A stretch of 8,787 bases of DNA from Anaerolineae bacterium. GTDB lineage: Bacteria > Chloroflexota > Anaerolineae > CG2-30-64-16. How positions within the stretch are numbered: the first letter of the stretch is position 1; the number at the start of each line of letters is the position of its first letter. Position numbers and translations under genes: made by a program. Below are positions 1-5,496 of this stretch, piece after piece. The DNA is taken from positions 1 through 8,787 of the forward strand of contig JALOOE010000276.1 in NCBI GenBank assembly GCA_025454565.1, written 5' to 3'. The notes under the pieces are model-generated. The model searched no databases. It was not told where the DNA came from and was given only the letters and a program-made list of their open reading frames with translations.

Positions 1-833
1 CGGCGCCGCCACGGCTTGCGGACGGTGATGAACTCCGTATAGCCGCGCAGACGCCCCTGCTCGGCATTCTCCTGGTGGTTGATGAAGTTACGCACCTGGC
101 CCGCCACCTGGTCGCCATCCCAGGCGATCTGCCACAGCGCCGGCGTCATGATCACCGGGTCCTCGAGCCACTCCGCATACGCTTCGGCCGGCGGCTCGGC
201 GAAGCCCCAGGCATCGCGAAAGGCGTCGAGATCGGCGTCCCAAATCTGGCGATACTGGTCAGGTGTCACCGGCCGCACTTCGAGCCCATCGGGCAGGGCC
301 GCGTCGGGGATCTCACCCGCCAGCGGTCGCGTCATCCGGTACCAGCGGCGCACGATCGTATAGCCCTCGCTCAACAGCAGCTCGGCCATGCCCTGCTCGG
401 TGTCTTGCGTCGACAGCTGGAACAGGTGCGGACCAGATTCCGGCTGTGCGCTGGCCACCTGGCGCTGCCGTTCTTCCGTCCAGCGCAGGATTGTACGGCC
501 AATCCCGCGGCGGCGCCAGGCCGGCGTGACGTGCCCGGTCAGATCGTGTAAAAAGGCGCCATCTGGCTGGCGGTACCAGCTCCCGCGGCCGTAACCGATC
601 GTCTCGCCGGCGATTTCGGCGAAGATCATGTCGTGGTACGGGTCGCAGTGCTCCAGGTGCGCAAACGTCCGCGCCAGGTCCTCGGCCGTTGTCGGCCATT
701 CATAACCATCCACCGGCCGGCACGCGTCATACACGACGACCATGCCGGGGAAGTCCTCCGGCCCGCGGAAGGTGCGAAAGGTCAAGCCAGGAATCGCCGG
801 CGCATCGGGTAGAGATAACCACAGATCTGACAT
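1..833 (-). CDS. Tandem GNAT-family N-acetyltransferase (partial, C-terminus beyond left edge)
   Basis: Reading the minus strand from ATG at 833 gives 277 residues with no stop before the window edge, so the C-terminus is missing. The first GNAT domain spans about residues 17-170. Its acetyl-CoA-binding motif A is 'VTPAWRRRGIGRTIL' (residues 102-116), with the R-x-x-G-x-G core at 107-112. A second GNAT domain begins near residue 184 ('LEVRPVTPDQY') and is cut at its own motif A start, 'ITVRKPWRR' (269-277). Two-domain GNATs of this layout include mycothiol synthase-like enzymes; they transfer an acetyl group from acetyl-CoA to an amine, and the substrate cannot be told here. The start is supported by AAGGAG (minus strand, 846-841) seven bases upstream of the ATG. 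No signal peptide is seen, so it is cytosolic. It is divergent from everything else in the window and probably unrelated to the operon. The fold is confident, the substrate unknown. Confidence 0.88.
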   Translation of the reverse strand, partial: MSDLWLSLPDAPAIPGLTFRTFRGPEDFPGMVVVYDACRPVDGYEWPTTAEDLARTFAHLEHCDPYHDMIFAEIAGETIGYGRGSWYRQPDGAFLHDLTGHVTPAWRRRGIGRTILRWTEERQRQVASAQPESGPHLFQLSTQDTEQGMAELLLSEGYTIVRRWYRMTRPLAGEIPDAALPDGLEVRPVTPDQYRQIWDADLDAFRDAWGFAEPPAEAYAEWLEDPVIMTPALWQIAWDGDQVAGQVRNFINHQENAEQGRLRGYTEFITVRKPWRR

Positions 834-878
834 GGTGCAACTCCTTGGTGTTTGACGAAGAGACGACCCTGCCATGTT

Positions 879-884
879 ATCATA
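879..884 (-). promoter_or_regulatory. Candidate -10 box for the GNAT gene
   Basis: The minus strand reads TATGAT here, five of six matches to the sigma-70 -10 consensus, about 45 bases upstream of the GNAT start codon. A run of eight T (minus strand, plus 899-906) covers the -35 position, but no good TTGACA is present. This is a weak call based on a single hexamer. Confidence 0.3.
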
Positions 885-997
885 AAGGCCTGGCACAGAA
901 AAAAAACAGACGTTCCCGATGAAGACAGCCGCCGTCAGAGCTTGCCTTTCCTTGCGAACTACAGGATGTGCAGGTTCCTACCCTCACGCAAAGGTTT

Positions 998-1052
998 CAA
1001 TCAGCCGAGACCAAAACTCACAATCAGCCAACAGTAAAGTGTTCAATCAGCC
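998..1052 (+). repeat. Three CAATCAGCC direct repeats at exact 23-bp pitch
   Basis: The nonamer CAATCAGCC occurs at 998-1006, 1021-1029 and 1044-1052, so the copies start exactly 23 bp apart. Copies 1 and 3 share a longer context (TTCAATCAGCCGA). The last copy lies 9 bp before the TATAAT box at 1062, so the array occupies roughly -76 to -22 of that promoter. Regular spacing just upstream of a promoter suggests binding sites for a protein on one face of the helix. It is not a CRISPR array, because the conserved core is only 9 bp. The bound protein is unknown. Confidence 0.6.
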
Positions 1053-1061
1053 GAAAACGAT

Positions 1062-1067
1062 TATAAT
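1062..1067 (+). promoter_or_regulatory. TATAAT -10 box giving a near-leaderless transcript
   Basis: A perfect TATAAT lies 9 bp before the ATG at 1077. Transcription starting about seven bases past the box would leave only two or three untranslated bases, and no Shine-Dalgarno sequence fits in between. No convincing TTGACA is found 16-18 bp upstream; that position is taken by the third CAATCAGCC repeat, which would suit activator-dependent transcription. Confidence 0.5.
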
Positions 1068-1076
1068 GGGACCACC

Positions 1077-1202
1077 ATGTTTGAACAAACTCTCTATCTG
1101 CGCGATGCTCTATCACGTCTGGAAGAAGCGTTGGCCGATACACCGGTAGCGCTTGACCACCTGACGGTAATCTACCCCGGCGACCGGCCCGCCGGCGCTT
1201 GA
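1077..1202 (+). pseudogene. Remnant of an AAA/DUF4143-type ATPase gene with an internal deletion
   Basis: A 41-codon ORF runs from ATG 1077 to TGA 1200-1202. Its first part, 'LYLRDALSRLEEALADTPVAL', matches my recollection of the N-terminus of AAA_14/DUF4143 ATPases, where the next residues should be the P-loop ('IHGPRQCGKTTL'). Here the sequence jumps instead to 'DHLTVIYPGDRP', which resembles the C-terminal strand of the same family ('...VIYPGD..Y.L'). The likely history is loss of several hundred internal codons with the ends joined in frame. A shifted frame continues to TAA at 1274-1276 with 'AYADATRVTL', possibly the last residues after a second frameshift. The promoter appears intact, so a short peptide could still be made. 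The N-terminal match is moderately sure, the C-terminal match less so; both rest on memory. Confidence 0.5.
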
Positions 1203-1266
1203 GCCGGAAGGCCTACGCGGATGCCACCCGCGTAACGCTATCCGGAAGCGGCCGTCGGCGCGCCGA
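1192..1266. promoter_or_regulatory. Cluster of short inverted repeats upstream of the MalT/LuxR gene
   Basis: Three inverted repeats crowd the 115 bp before the regulator start: CCGGC/GCCGG (1192-1196 with 1203-1207), TACGCGG/CCGCGTA (1214-1220 with 1228-1234), and the perfect palindrome TCGGCGCGCCGA (1255-1266). They could be operator sites, for example for autoregulation, or leader hairpins. GC-rich DNA makes such short repeats likely by chance, so this is tentative. No convincing -10 box for the regulator is seen nearby. Confidence 0.25.
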
Positions 1267-1306
1267 TCTTCGATAAGAGACGTGAGCGTCCAGATGAGGT
1301 GACGAA

Positions 1307-3871
1307 ATGGGCACGCCCCTTCTGTCTACCAAACTATCCATTCCGCCGCTGCGACCCGACCTGGTGCCTCGGCCGCGGCTGATCGAGCGACTGGATGATA
1401 CGCTACGGGCGGAGCGAGGACTTGGACTGGTTTCTGCCCCGGCAGGCTTCGGGAAGACCACTCTGGTCGCGGCGTGGCTGCGGCGGCTAAAGAATCTCAA
1501 GGACGCACCATCCGATGTCGCCTGGTTGAGCCTCGATGAAGGCGACAGTGATCCGGCTCATTTCCTCGCCTATCTGCTGGCCGCCCTGCGATCCGTTGAT
1601 CCCGCTATCGGCCAGACCGCCGGCGAGGTAGCGCAACCCTCCTCGCAGATGACGCCCGAGCGCCTTCTGACTACCCTGATCAATGACATCGAAACGCGGT
1701 CACGACCTCTTGTCCTGGTGCTTGACGACTATCACCTCGTTTCGGCGCTGCCCGTCCATCAGCAGTTGACCTTTCTCCTCGAACATCGGCCGGCGCAGTT
1801 CCACCTCGTCATCGCCAGCCGCGAAGACCCCCCGCTGCCCCTGGCGCGCCTGCGCGCGCGCGGACACATCGTGGAGATCCGCCAGGCCGACCTGGAATTC
1901 ACGCCGGCCGAAGCCACCGAGTTCTTCCGCTGCGCCGTGCGTCGGGAATTGTCCGCTGCCGATATGGCTGCTCTGCACGCCCGTGCGGAAGGTTGGATCG
2001 CCGGGCTGCAACTGGCCGCTCTCACCCTCCCCGGTCACGGCGACGTGCAGGAGTGGCTGCGCAACCTTGCTGGCAGCCAACGCTACATCCTGGATTACCT
2101 GATCGAGGAAGTGATTAACCGGCAACCCCGCGCCATCCAGGATTTCCTGTTGAGCACTGCGATCCTGGACCGGCTCACCGCTTCCCTTTGCAGCGCCGTG
2201 GCCGAAACGGAGAACAGCCAGGACATGCTGGTCTCCCTGGAGCAGGCCAATCTGTTTGTCGTGCCCCTCGATGATTCAAGGATCTGGTATCGCTATCATC
2301 ACTTGTTTGCCGATGTGCTGCGTCATCGCCTGCACGCGGAGAAAGCCGCCCAGATACCGGACCTGCATCGGCGGGCCAGCCAATGGTACGCCGCACATGG
2401 CTTCCTGCCCGATGCCATCCGTCATGCCCTGGCCGCGTCGGACTGGGACGCCGCGGCCGAGTTCATCCTGGGGGGGACCAGCAGCGAATTGCTCGAACGT
2501 GGGGAGCTGATGACTCTGCTGGGCTGGTTCCGAGCCTTTCCCGAACCCATCGTGCGCGGCAGCCCGCGTCTGTGCTGTGAATATGCCTGGCCGTTGATGC
2601 TGAATGGGCAGACCGAGGCTGCTGAGTCTTACCTGAACCAGGCCGGTGTGTTCTTCGATGCGCCTTTGGGCCTGTTGGCGCCAGACCGCCTGCCGGAACG
2701 CGCGCTCATCCTGCTCAACCTGGGCATGGCTCGCTGGTACAAGGGATATCTGGCAGAAACCCAGGAGATGCTCTCTGACGCGCAAAGCGCCGGTTACAAC
2801 TCAGGGGATACCTACGCCTGGCTGACAGCCTCGATCTTCCTCAACAGAATCCAGCTCGCGCGCGGCAAGCTGCATCAGGCGGCCACAACCGGCGAGGAGA
2901 TCATTCGACAGGGCTTGCAGTTGCCGATCGGCGCGCTGGCCTACTACGACCTGGGCTGGCTGTATCACGAATGGAACGAGCTGGAGACCGCGGCGGCCTG
3001 GACCGCCGAAGGCATCAAGCTGAGCAACCGGGGTGGCGGCTGTGATGAATTGCAGGCTGTCGGCTTCGCCGCGCTGGCCATCATCCGGCAGGCGCAAGGA
3101 CGGGCGACCGCGGCGCGCGAAGCGCTGCAGTTGGCCGCTCAAAAGTTGCAACACTCAGCGTGTTCCCCGGCGGGCCGCCTGTATTGTCTGGCCGCCCGTA
3201 TCCTGGTCGCGCTCGCCCAGGGGGACGTGAATGCCGCAGCGCTGGCCGCAGAAGAGGTCCCGTCGCCCCAGGATGCGCACGCTATTCCCGACTACCTGCC
3301 CCTGGGGCGAGCGCAGGCCCGCGCGCTGCTTGCCCAGGGCAAATGGGCGGCCGCGGCCGAGCAACTGGCGGCGCTCTATGAAATCGCTTCGGGCCTGGGC
3401 TGGAACGTCTATCTGCCACAGGTGCGCGCCGTCCAAGCCCTGGCGGCCGCCACGCCCGACCGAGCGCTTGAGCTGCTGGCCGAAGCTTTGACGCTGGCTG
3501 AACCGGAAGGCTACATGCGCACCTTCCTCGATCTGGGTGAACCGATGGCTGTGCTGCTCGACCAGGCGTTGGCTCGCAATATCGCGCCTGTCTATGTCCG
3601 TCGTCTGTTGCGGGCGTTCGCAGCCGCCTCCCAGCCCCACCAGGATAACCTTGCTGTCTCACTCACCGGGTTGGTAGAGAACCTGACCCATCGGGAGATC
3701 GAGGTGCTTCGTCTGCTCGTCGGCAGCCTGACGAACCAGGAAATTGCCGAGAAGCTGTGTATCTCGGAAAACACGGTCAAGACGCACCTTGCTAACATCT
3801 ACGGCAAGTTGGGCGCGCGCGACCGCCGCGAGGCCATCACCCGAGCCAGAAGCGCCGGTCTTCTGGCCTGA
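1307..3871 (+). CDS. MalT-like LuxR-family ATP-dependent transcriptional regulator
   Basis: This 854-residue protein has the layout of MalT/LAL regulators. The N-terminal STAND-type ATPase has a Walker A 'APAGFGKT' (residues 44-51) and a Walker B-like 'LVLVLDDYH' (135-143). A long helical-repeat sensor region, rich in Ala/Leu pairs of TPR type, covers about 350-780. A C-terminal LuxR helix-turn-helix (793-854) starts 'LTHREIEVLRLL' and contains 'LTNQEIAEKLCISENTVKTH'. In the MalT family an inducer binds the sensor, ATP drives oligomerisation, and the HTH activates promoters. The ATG at 1307 is supported by GAGGTGA at 1296-1302. Length is close to the family norm (about 850-900) and the frame is clean. 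The inverted repeat at 3904-3928, just downstream, is a good candidate target, which would make the following operon its regulon. The inducer is unknown. A divergent paralogue begins at 8676. Confidence 0.93.
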   Translation: MGTPLLSTKLSIPPLRPDLVPRPRLIERLDDTLRAERGLGLVSAPAGFGKTTLVAAWLRRLKNLKDAPSDVAWLSLDEGDSDPAHFLAYLLAALRSVDPAIGQTAGEVAQPSSQMTPERLLTTLINDIETRSRPLVLVLDDYHLVSALPVHQQLTFLLEHRPAQFHLVIASREDPPLPLARLRARGHIVEIRQADLEFTPAEATEFFRCAVRRELSAADMAALHARAEGWIAGLQLAALTLPGHGDVQEWLRNLAGSQRYILDYLIEEVINRQPRAIQDFLLSTAILDRLTASLCSAVAETENSQDMLVSLEQANLFVVPLDDSRIWYRYHHLFADVLRHRLHAEKAAQIPDLHRRASQWYAAHGFLPDAIRHALAASDWDAAAEFILGGTSSELLERGELMTLLGWFRAFPEPIVRGSPRLCCEYAWPLMLNGQTEAAESYLNQAGVFFDAPLGLLAPDRLPERALILLNLGMARWYKGYLAETQEMLSDAQSAGYNSGDTYAWLTASIFLNRIQLARGKLHQAATTGEEIIRQGLQLPIGALAYYDLGWLYHEWNELETAAAWTAEGIKLSNRGGGCDELQAVGFAALAIIRQAQGRATAAREALQLAAQKLQHSACSPAGRLYCLAARILVALAQGDVNAAALAAEEVPSPQDAHAIPDYLPLGRAQARALLAQGKWAAAAEQLAALYEIASGLGWNVYLPQVRAVQALAAATPDRALELLAEALTLAEPEGYMRTFLDLGEPMAVLLDQALARNIAPVYVRRLLRAFAAASQPHQDNLAVSLTGLVENLTHREIEVLRLLVGSLTNQEIAEKLCISENTVKTHLANIYGKLGARDRREAITRARSAGLLA

Positions 3872-3903
3872 ATTCTCCCTCCCATCCTGCGCAAAAATCA
3901 CCC

Positions 3904-3928
3904 GTCATCACCCGCCGCGGGTGATGAC
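3904..3928. promoter_or_regulatory. Perfect 11-bp inverted repeat, candidate LuxR-type operator
   Basis: GTCATCACCCG (3904-3914) is exactly mirrored by CGGGTGATGAC (3918-3928) around a 3-bp centre. The centre at 3916 lies about 43-45 bp upstream of the start predicted from the TATGCT box at 3948, so the right arm reaches the -35 region. That is the geometry of LuxR-type class II activation (lux boxes near -42). It begins 32 bp after the stop codon of the LuxR-family gene. The alternative is a Rho-independent terminator for that gene: the stem is strong, but the bases after it (ATCCCTCTCCCCC) are C-rich rather than T-rich, and a 3-base loop is tight. I favour the operator; it may do both. Confidence 0.5.
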
Positions 3929-3947
3929 ATCCCTCTCCCCCGCGTGC

Positions 3948-3953
3948 TATGCT
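3948..3953 (+). promoter_or_regulatory. Candidate -10 box of the 4021-8488 operon
   Basis: TATGCT matches four of six consensus positions, including the key first A, second base and final T. No -35 hexamer is recognisable; the inverted repeat at 3904-3928 overlaps that position, as expected of an activator-dependent promoter. The predicted start is near 3960, leaving a leader of about 60 nt before the ATG at 4021. Confidence 0.35.
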
Positions 3954-3967
3954 GTGGGCAAAGATGA

Positions 3968-3990
3968 CCGACCAGCACCCTGCTGGCCGG
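3968..3990 (+). other. 5' leader hairpin
   Basis: CCAGCA (3972-3977) pairs perfectly with TGCTGG (3981-3986) across a CCC loop. The stem extends past one A/C mismatch to CCG/CGG (3968-3970 with 3988-3990). An outer pair CTGTGG/CCACAG (3952-3957 with 3995-4000) encloses it, but the left arm would lie at or before the predicted transcription start. The hairpin ends 14 bases before the Shine-Dalgarno sequence at 4005-4012, so it may protect the 5' end or tune translation. There is no T-tract, so a terminator is unlikely. Confidence 0.4.
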
Positions 3991-4020
3991 CAGTCCACAG
4001 ACACAAGGGGAGACTACCGT

Positions 4021-4146
4021 ATGAACGCGCAAGCAAACTATGCGGAGAGCATCCAGAGCACCGAAAAGCCGCTCGTCAGGCGACAGATCCAGATCCTGCT
4101 CGGCGCCAGCCTTCTTGTCAGCCCGCTCTTCGGGAAGAGAGAGTGA
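4021..4146 (+). CDS. Small hydrophobic peptide, possibly a truncated DUF2892-like membrane protein
   Basis: The 41-residue product has a polar N-terminal half and then 'RRQIQILLGASLLVSPLF' (20-37), hydrophobic enough for a short membrane segment. The start is well supported by AAGGGGAG (4005-4012), eight bases before the ATG. The 'RQIQILLGASLL' stretch resembles the first membrane helix of DUF2892-type proteins, also found at the end of some rhodanese fusions, which normally continue with a second helix. Here the frame ends in 'GKRE' and stops, and I cannot find the missing part in another frame, so if it is a remnant the rest has been deleted. It is the first gene after the candidate LuxR operator. 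The family link is a guess; the ORF and its ribosome site are directly visible. Confidence 0.5.
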   Translation: MNAQANYAESIQSTEKPLVRRQIQILLGASLLVSPLFGKRE

Positions 4147-4193
4147 AAAGCCTGGCTGGAGCCGGCGAGCACATCGCCCCCAGGAGGCCTGCC

Positions 4194-4412
4194 ATGCTAC
4201 ACACTGAGGTCCGAGTCAAAGGCGTGATCGAGAAGAAGTGGGCGGACTGGTTCGAAGGTCTGATGATCACCACCCTTTCGGACGACGAGACCGTTCTCGT
4301 CGGGGAGTTGCCCGATCAGGCCGCCCTCTATGGACTGCTTGCCAGGCTGAGAGACCTCCGCTTTGATCTGCGCTCGGTACAGATTGACGAGACTGAGAGT
4401 CCGCCGGGATGA
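4194..4412 (+). CDS. Conserved 72-aa hypothetical protein ('KWADWF ... DQAALYGLL' family)
   Basis: The product is small and soluble: beta-like 'TEVRVKGVIEKKW' (4-16), then 'WADWFEGLMITTLSDDETVLVGELPDQAALYGLLARLRDL' broken here as 'WADWFEGLMITTL' (16-28) and 'DQAALYGLLARLRDL' (45-59), then a final strand 'LRSVQIDE'. I know this pattern from uncharacterised short proteins in Chloroflexota and Actinomycetota; it looks like a compact alpha/beta fold, perhaps ligand-binding, but no function is established to my knowledge. The ATG at 4194 is chosen because AGGAGG (4182-4187) lies six bases upstream. The same frame is open much further upstream, across the end of the regulator gene, but that part is out-of-frame shadow. 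It lies 47 bp after the 41-aa ORF and is probably co-transcribed with it. Confidence 0.75.
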   Translation: MLHTEVRVKGVIEKKWADWFEGLMITTLSDDETVLVGELPDQAALYGLLARLRDLRFDLRSVQIDETESPPG

Positions 4413-4446
4413 AAGCGCCTGGCCCTCCGAGCGCCCGCACATAAGT

Positions 4447-4481
4447 GCCTATCCGAATAGGCTGACGCCGGTCTTCGACCG
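4447..4481 (+). other. Two small hairpins in the 4413-4535 gap
   Basis: GCCTAT/ATAGGC (4447-4452 with 4457-4462, loop CCGA) and CGGTC/GACCG (4469-4473 with 4477-4481, loop TTC) are both perfect. They lie between the 72-aa gene and the DUF1761 gene. No T-tract follows either, so they may be mRNA processing or stability elements rather than terminators. The rest of this 123-bp gap shows nothing else except the ribosome site of the next gene. Confidence 0.35.
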
Positions 4482-4535
4482 AGCGGGCACGACATCTTCG
4501 TCCTCATGAAAGGCATGACAAACAGGAGGTGAGAT

Positions 4536-4664
4536 ATGTTGCTGGCATCTGGTTTCTTGGCTATCAACCCACTGGCAGTACTTGTGGCTGGTTTAGCGCA
4601 CATGGTGCTGAACCTGATCTGGTTCATGCCGAAGCTGTTCGGCAATGCCTGGGCGGAACTATGA
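4536..4664 (+). CDS. DUF1761-family membrane protein, N-terminal part (split gene)
   Basis: Forty-two residues from ATG 4536, backed by a near-perfect AGGAGGTGAG (4524-4533). The sequence 'INPLAVLVAGLAHMVLNLIW' (10-29) followed by 'PKLFGNAWAEL' (32-42) is the typical first membrane helix and loop of DUF1761 proteins, which normally continue without a break for about 130 residues. Here a TGA stops the frame, and the rest of the family pattern resumes in the next frame from the ATG overlapping that stop (ATGA, 4661-4664). Together the two parts give 131 residues, the normal length. Either an indel has split an ancestral gene, or the halves are now made as two coupled polypeptides. DUF1761 proteins are inner-membrane proteins of unknown function. 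Confidence 0.7.
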   Translation: MLLASGFLAINPLAVLVAGLAHMVLNLIWFMPKLFGNAWAEL

Positions 4665-4930
4665 AGGCAACTACGCCGTGGATGGTCGTCGGCTTCATCG
4701 GGCATCAGGTGATCGCCCTGGCGCTGGCAGTAATCGTGAGTCTCGCCGGTGCTACAACCGTGCTTGGCGGGATCGCCGTGGGGGTTCTGGTCTGGATTGG
4801 GTTCGTAGTGACACTCGAAGTCGGTGAGTTGATTTGGGAGAAGATCCCCTTCAGGCTTTTCCTGATTCGCGTCGGCGGTCATCTGGTGGCCCTCAGCGTG
4901 GCCGGTGTCATTCTGGCGGTTTGGCGCTAG
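4661..4930 (+). CDS. DUF1761-family membrane protein, C-terminal part (split gene)
   Basis: Eighty-nine residues starting 'MKATTPWMVVGF' and ending 'AGVILAVWR', with three hydrophobic helices at about 8-29, 33-52 and 66-87. This is the remainder of the DUF1761 pattern ('GATTVLGGIAVGVLVWIGF' then 'LIRVGGHLVAL'). There is no separate Shine-Dalgarno sequence; the ATG overlaps the upstream stop as ATGA, so translation would rely on re-initiation by ribosomes leaving 4536-4664. The join 'AWAEL/MKATTP' lacks the few residues ('TGK'-like) I expect there, pointing to a small deletion that shifted the frame. An assembly or sequencing indel is the main alternative. Confidence 0.7.
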   Translation: MKATTPWMVVGFIGHQVIALALAVIVSLAGATTVLGGIAVGVLVWIGFVVTLEVGELIWEKIPFRLFLIRVGGHLVALSVAGVILAVWR

Positions 4931-4995
4931 GGGGCTCAGAATCAGGAGTTCAGCAGGGGACTGGCGGACGCCGGCCACGTCAGCAAAGGACAAGA

Positions 4996-5241
4996 ATGAA
5001 CATGAAACCAAAGCGAGGTCTTCTGCCAGCAGTGTTTCTCTTCCTTTTTCTCGTACTCGGAGCTTCGCTGATCATGTTTCTATGCCGCCATTTCCGTTTA
5101 GCTGAACTCTCGTTGGGAGCTCAGCTTCGGTCTGTTTCCAAACGAGTTCAGAAAGGAGTTCGAAGTGACAGTCAATACAGTCTCAGAAGTTCAGACGACC
5201 CAAAAAGAACCGGAACGCGAACGCCGTATTTTTACATCTAG
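4996..5241 (+). CDS. Small single-TM protein of unknown function
   Basis: The 81-residue product begins with a basic tail 'MNMKPKRG', followed by a clear membrane segment 'LLPAVFLFLFLVLGASLIMF' (9-28), then a polar, Ser/Arg-rich tail. AAAGGA (4985-4990) is five bases before the ATG at 4996; ATG 5002 is a less well placed alternative. The last 77 bases overlap the next gene, whose start at 5165 has an excellent ribosome site. This suggests that the true C-terminus was shorter and that an upstream frameshift removed its stop, so residues after about 55 are probably not native. I do not recognise a family. The membrane anchor is evident. Confidence 0.5.
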   Translation: MNMKPKRGLLPAVFLFLFLVLGASLIMFLCRHFRLAELSLGAQLRSVSKRVQKGVRSDSQYSLRSSDDPKRTGTRTPYFYI

Positions 5242-5439
5242 ACCCACCCAGGTGCTCTGGCTGTTACTAATCGTATTCGAAGCATTTCTCTCCCTGCGCT
5301 TCGTCTTGAAACTGAAGGGGGCCAAACCGACCAGCCCGTTTGCCGCGGTTCTTTATGTTTTCACCGGCCTTATGCGGCTGCGGATGTTCCAGTTTTGATC
5401 GGGACACCCGCAGCCGGCGGCATGGTAGCAGAGGTGAGC
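5165..5439 (+). pseudogene. YggT-family membrane protein, frameshifted and truncated
   Basis: Starting at GTG 5165, six bases after AAAGGAG (5152-5158), the frame encodes 77 residues to TGA 5396-5398. 'QVLWLLLIVFEAFLSLRFVL' (29-48) followed by 'KGAKPTSPFAAVLYVFTGL' (51-69) is the first helix and loop typical of YggT/YGGT proteins. Instead of continuing, the protein ends 'MRLRMFQF'. The expected continuation 'IGTPAAGGMVAEVS' is present in the next frame, from 5395 to about 5439, so a frameshift lies near 5370-5395. The second membrane region that should follow is missing: the reading frame passes into 'WAAAEEPRSV' and then, without a stop, into the GH51 gene. A 77-aa truncated peptide with one helix may still be made. 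The family is known for roles in membrane and osmotic functions, but none can be assigned here. Confidence 0.65.
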
Positions 5440-5496
5440 TGGGCAGCGGCCGAAGAACCTCGCTCTGTTTCCGCACTCGCCCAGAAAGGAGATTGC

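Noticed and set aside
313..699. 128-residue minus-strand ORF inside the GNAT gene
   Set aside because: It lies in another frame of the well-supported GNAT gene and is a by-product of high GC content.
998..1052. CRISPR array suggested by regularly spaced repeats and a GTTTCAATC-like start
   Set aside because: The conserved unit is only 9 bp at a 23-bp pitch, far too short for repeat plus spacer, and no cas genes are present.
919..1149. 76-residue ORF across the intergenic region
   Set aside because: It reads through the repeat array and the TATAAT box in a frame with no family resemblance, and it has no ribosome site.
3904..3928. Classical Rho-independent terminator of the regulator gene
   Set aside because: The stem is followed by a C-rich stretch instead of a T-tract. 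A regulatory palindrome fits the spacing to the next promoter better, though a dual role is not excluded.
3744..4193. Upstream extension of the 72-aa gene to a 222-residue protein
   Set aside because: It overlaps the conserved HTH of the regulator and the candidate operator in a different frame. The ATG at 4194 has a perfect ribosome site and matches the family start.
5395..5496. N-terminal extension of the GH51 protein from TTG 5395
   Set aside because: These 34 codons encode a YggT-like remnant, and the ATG at 5497 has a proper Shine-Dalgarno sequence and begins the normal GH51 N-terminus.
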